From Desulfoprunum sp. (GTDB lineage Bacteria; Desulfobacterota; Desulfobulbia; Desulfobulbales; Desulfocapsaceae): a DNA stretch of 6,475 nt. The stretch is from contig JAUYSF010000205.1 in assembly GCA_030696435.1 (NCBI GenBank), positions 1 through 6,475 on the forward strand, written 5' to 3'. Below, in pieces: positions 6,296 through 6,475 of the stretch. The notes under the pieces were generated by a model that was not told where the DNA came from, ran no database searches, and was given only the letters and a program-made list of their open reading frames with translations. The translations under genes were made by a program, and so were the position numbers. Each line of letters begins with the position of its first letter. The first letter of the stretch is position 1.

Positions 6296-6333
6296 GCAAA
6301 AGAAGGAATGCAGCTTAATTTGGAAATGGACTA

Positions 6334-6383
6334 AAACGGCAAGAGCCAGGATTGAGAAATCTCTATCCTGGCTCTTGCCGTTT
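6334..6383 (-). terminator. Terminator of the convergent peroxiredoxin gene, perfect 19-bp stem
   Basis: Bases 6334-6352 and 6365-6383 are exact inverse complements (19 bp) with a 12-base loop, starting just 5 bases beyond the peroxiredoxin stop. Read on the - strand the stem ends in GCCGTTTT, the T run expected of an intrinsic terminator. On the + strand the stem is followed by TTTCTT, so it could also back up the ferritin terminator and act in both directions. Confidence 0.85.
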
Positions 6384-6388
6384 CTTGC

Positions 6389-6475
6389 TCAATCTTTGGC
6401 GTGTGCTGCGAGAGAGGCGGCTACGCCTTCGGCAGTAGGGATCATCCCTTCGTCTCCGTTATTCCAGTTGGCCGG
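6389..6475 (-). CDS. AhpC/Prx1-type peroxiredoxin, C-terminal fragment (cut by window)
   Basis: The last 28 codons and the stop (TGA, complement of 6389-6391) are visible. They read PANW, then GDEGMIPTAEGVAASL and a short AHAKD tail. This is the C-terminal signature of typical 2-Cys peroxiredoxins, in which the resolving cysteine precedes PANW; that cysteine would be the next codon just outside the window. These enzymes reduce hydrogen peroxide and organic peroxides using thiols. Only the tail is seen, so the catalytic cysteine and reductant cannot be judged. The gene is convergent with ferritin and continues the theme of oxidative-stress defence. Confidence 0.85.
   Translation of the reverse strand, partial: PANWNNGDEGMIPTAEGVAASLAAHAKD

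Overview
This window carries most of a haem-copper cytochrome c oxidase operon, followed by iron-storage and peroxide-defence genes. From 1 to 5389 everything is on the + strand and tightly packed, with overlaps of 4 to 8 bases and gaps of 12 to 33 bases. The order is: the 3' part of a SCO1/SenC-type copper chaperone (start outside the window), oxidase subunit I, subunit III, a small caa3-type subunit IV, subunit II with a complete CuA site, haem O synthase (protohaem IX farnesyltransferase), and a rubrerythrin-like diiron protein. Chaperone, structural subunits and haem-modifying enzyme together are what is needed to build an aa3- or ao3-type terminal oxidase in the inner membrane. Haem A synthase is not in the window.

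Subunit I has every metal ligand. In helix VI it has a Tyr-Ser-His-Pro motif in place of the glutamate of mitochondrial-type enzymes, which marks the A2 class of oxygen reductases (as in Thermus and Rhodothermus caa3 oxidases). Subunit II ends right after the CuA domain and has no fused cytochrome c, so the electron donor must be a separate cytochrome or other carrier.

After a 141-base spacer (5390-5530) with two dyad symmetries and only a weak promoter candidate comes a 41-residue Cys/Lys-rich protein (5531-5656), then a non-haem ferritin of the E. coli FtnA type (5729-6238) with a clear intrinsic terminator. On the - strand, the last 28 codons of an AhpC/Prx1-type peroxiredoxin run in from the right edge and converge on the ferritin gene. 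A second terminator-like structure with a perfect 19-bp stem lies between them.

Oxygen-reducing oxidase, rubrerythrin-like protein, ferritin and peroxiredoxin side by side suggest an oxygen-handling and iron-handling locus. The gene order, the short subunit II and the SCO protein with a C-terminal membrane tail look to me like Desulfobacterota (delta-proteobacterial sulfate reducers and relatives, perhaps Desulfobulbales). That is an impression from protein character and moderate G+C, not a proven assignment. No mobile element, CRISPR array, tRNA or rRNA is visible. I see no clearly new system; the least described items are the small Cys/Lys-rich protein and the untranslated signals around it.
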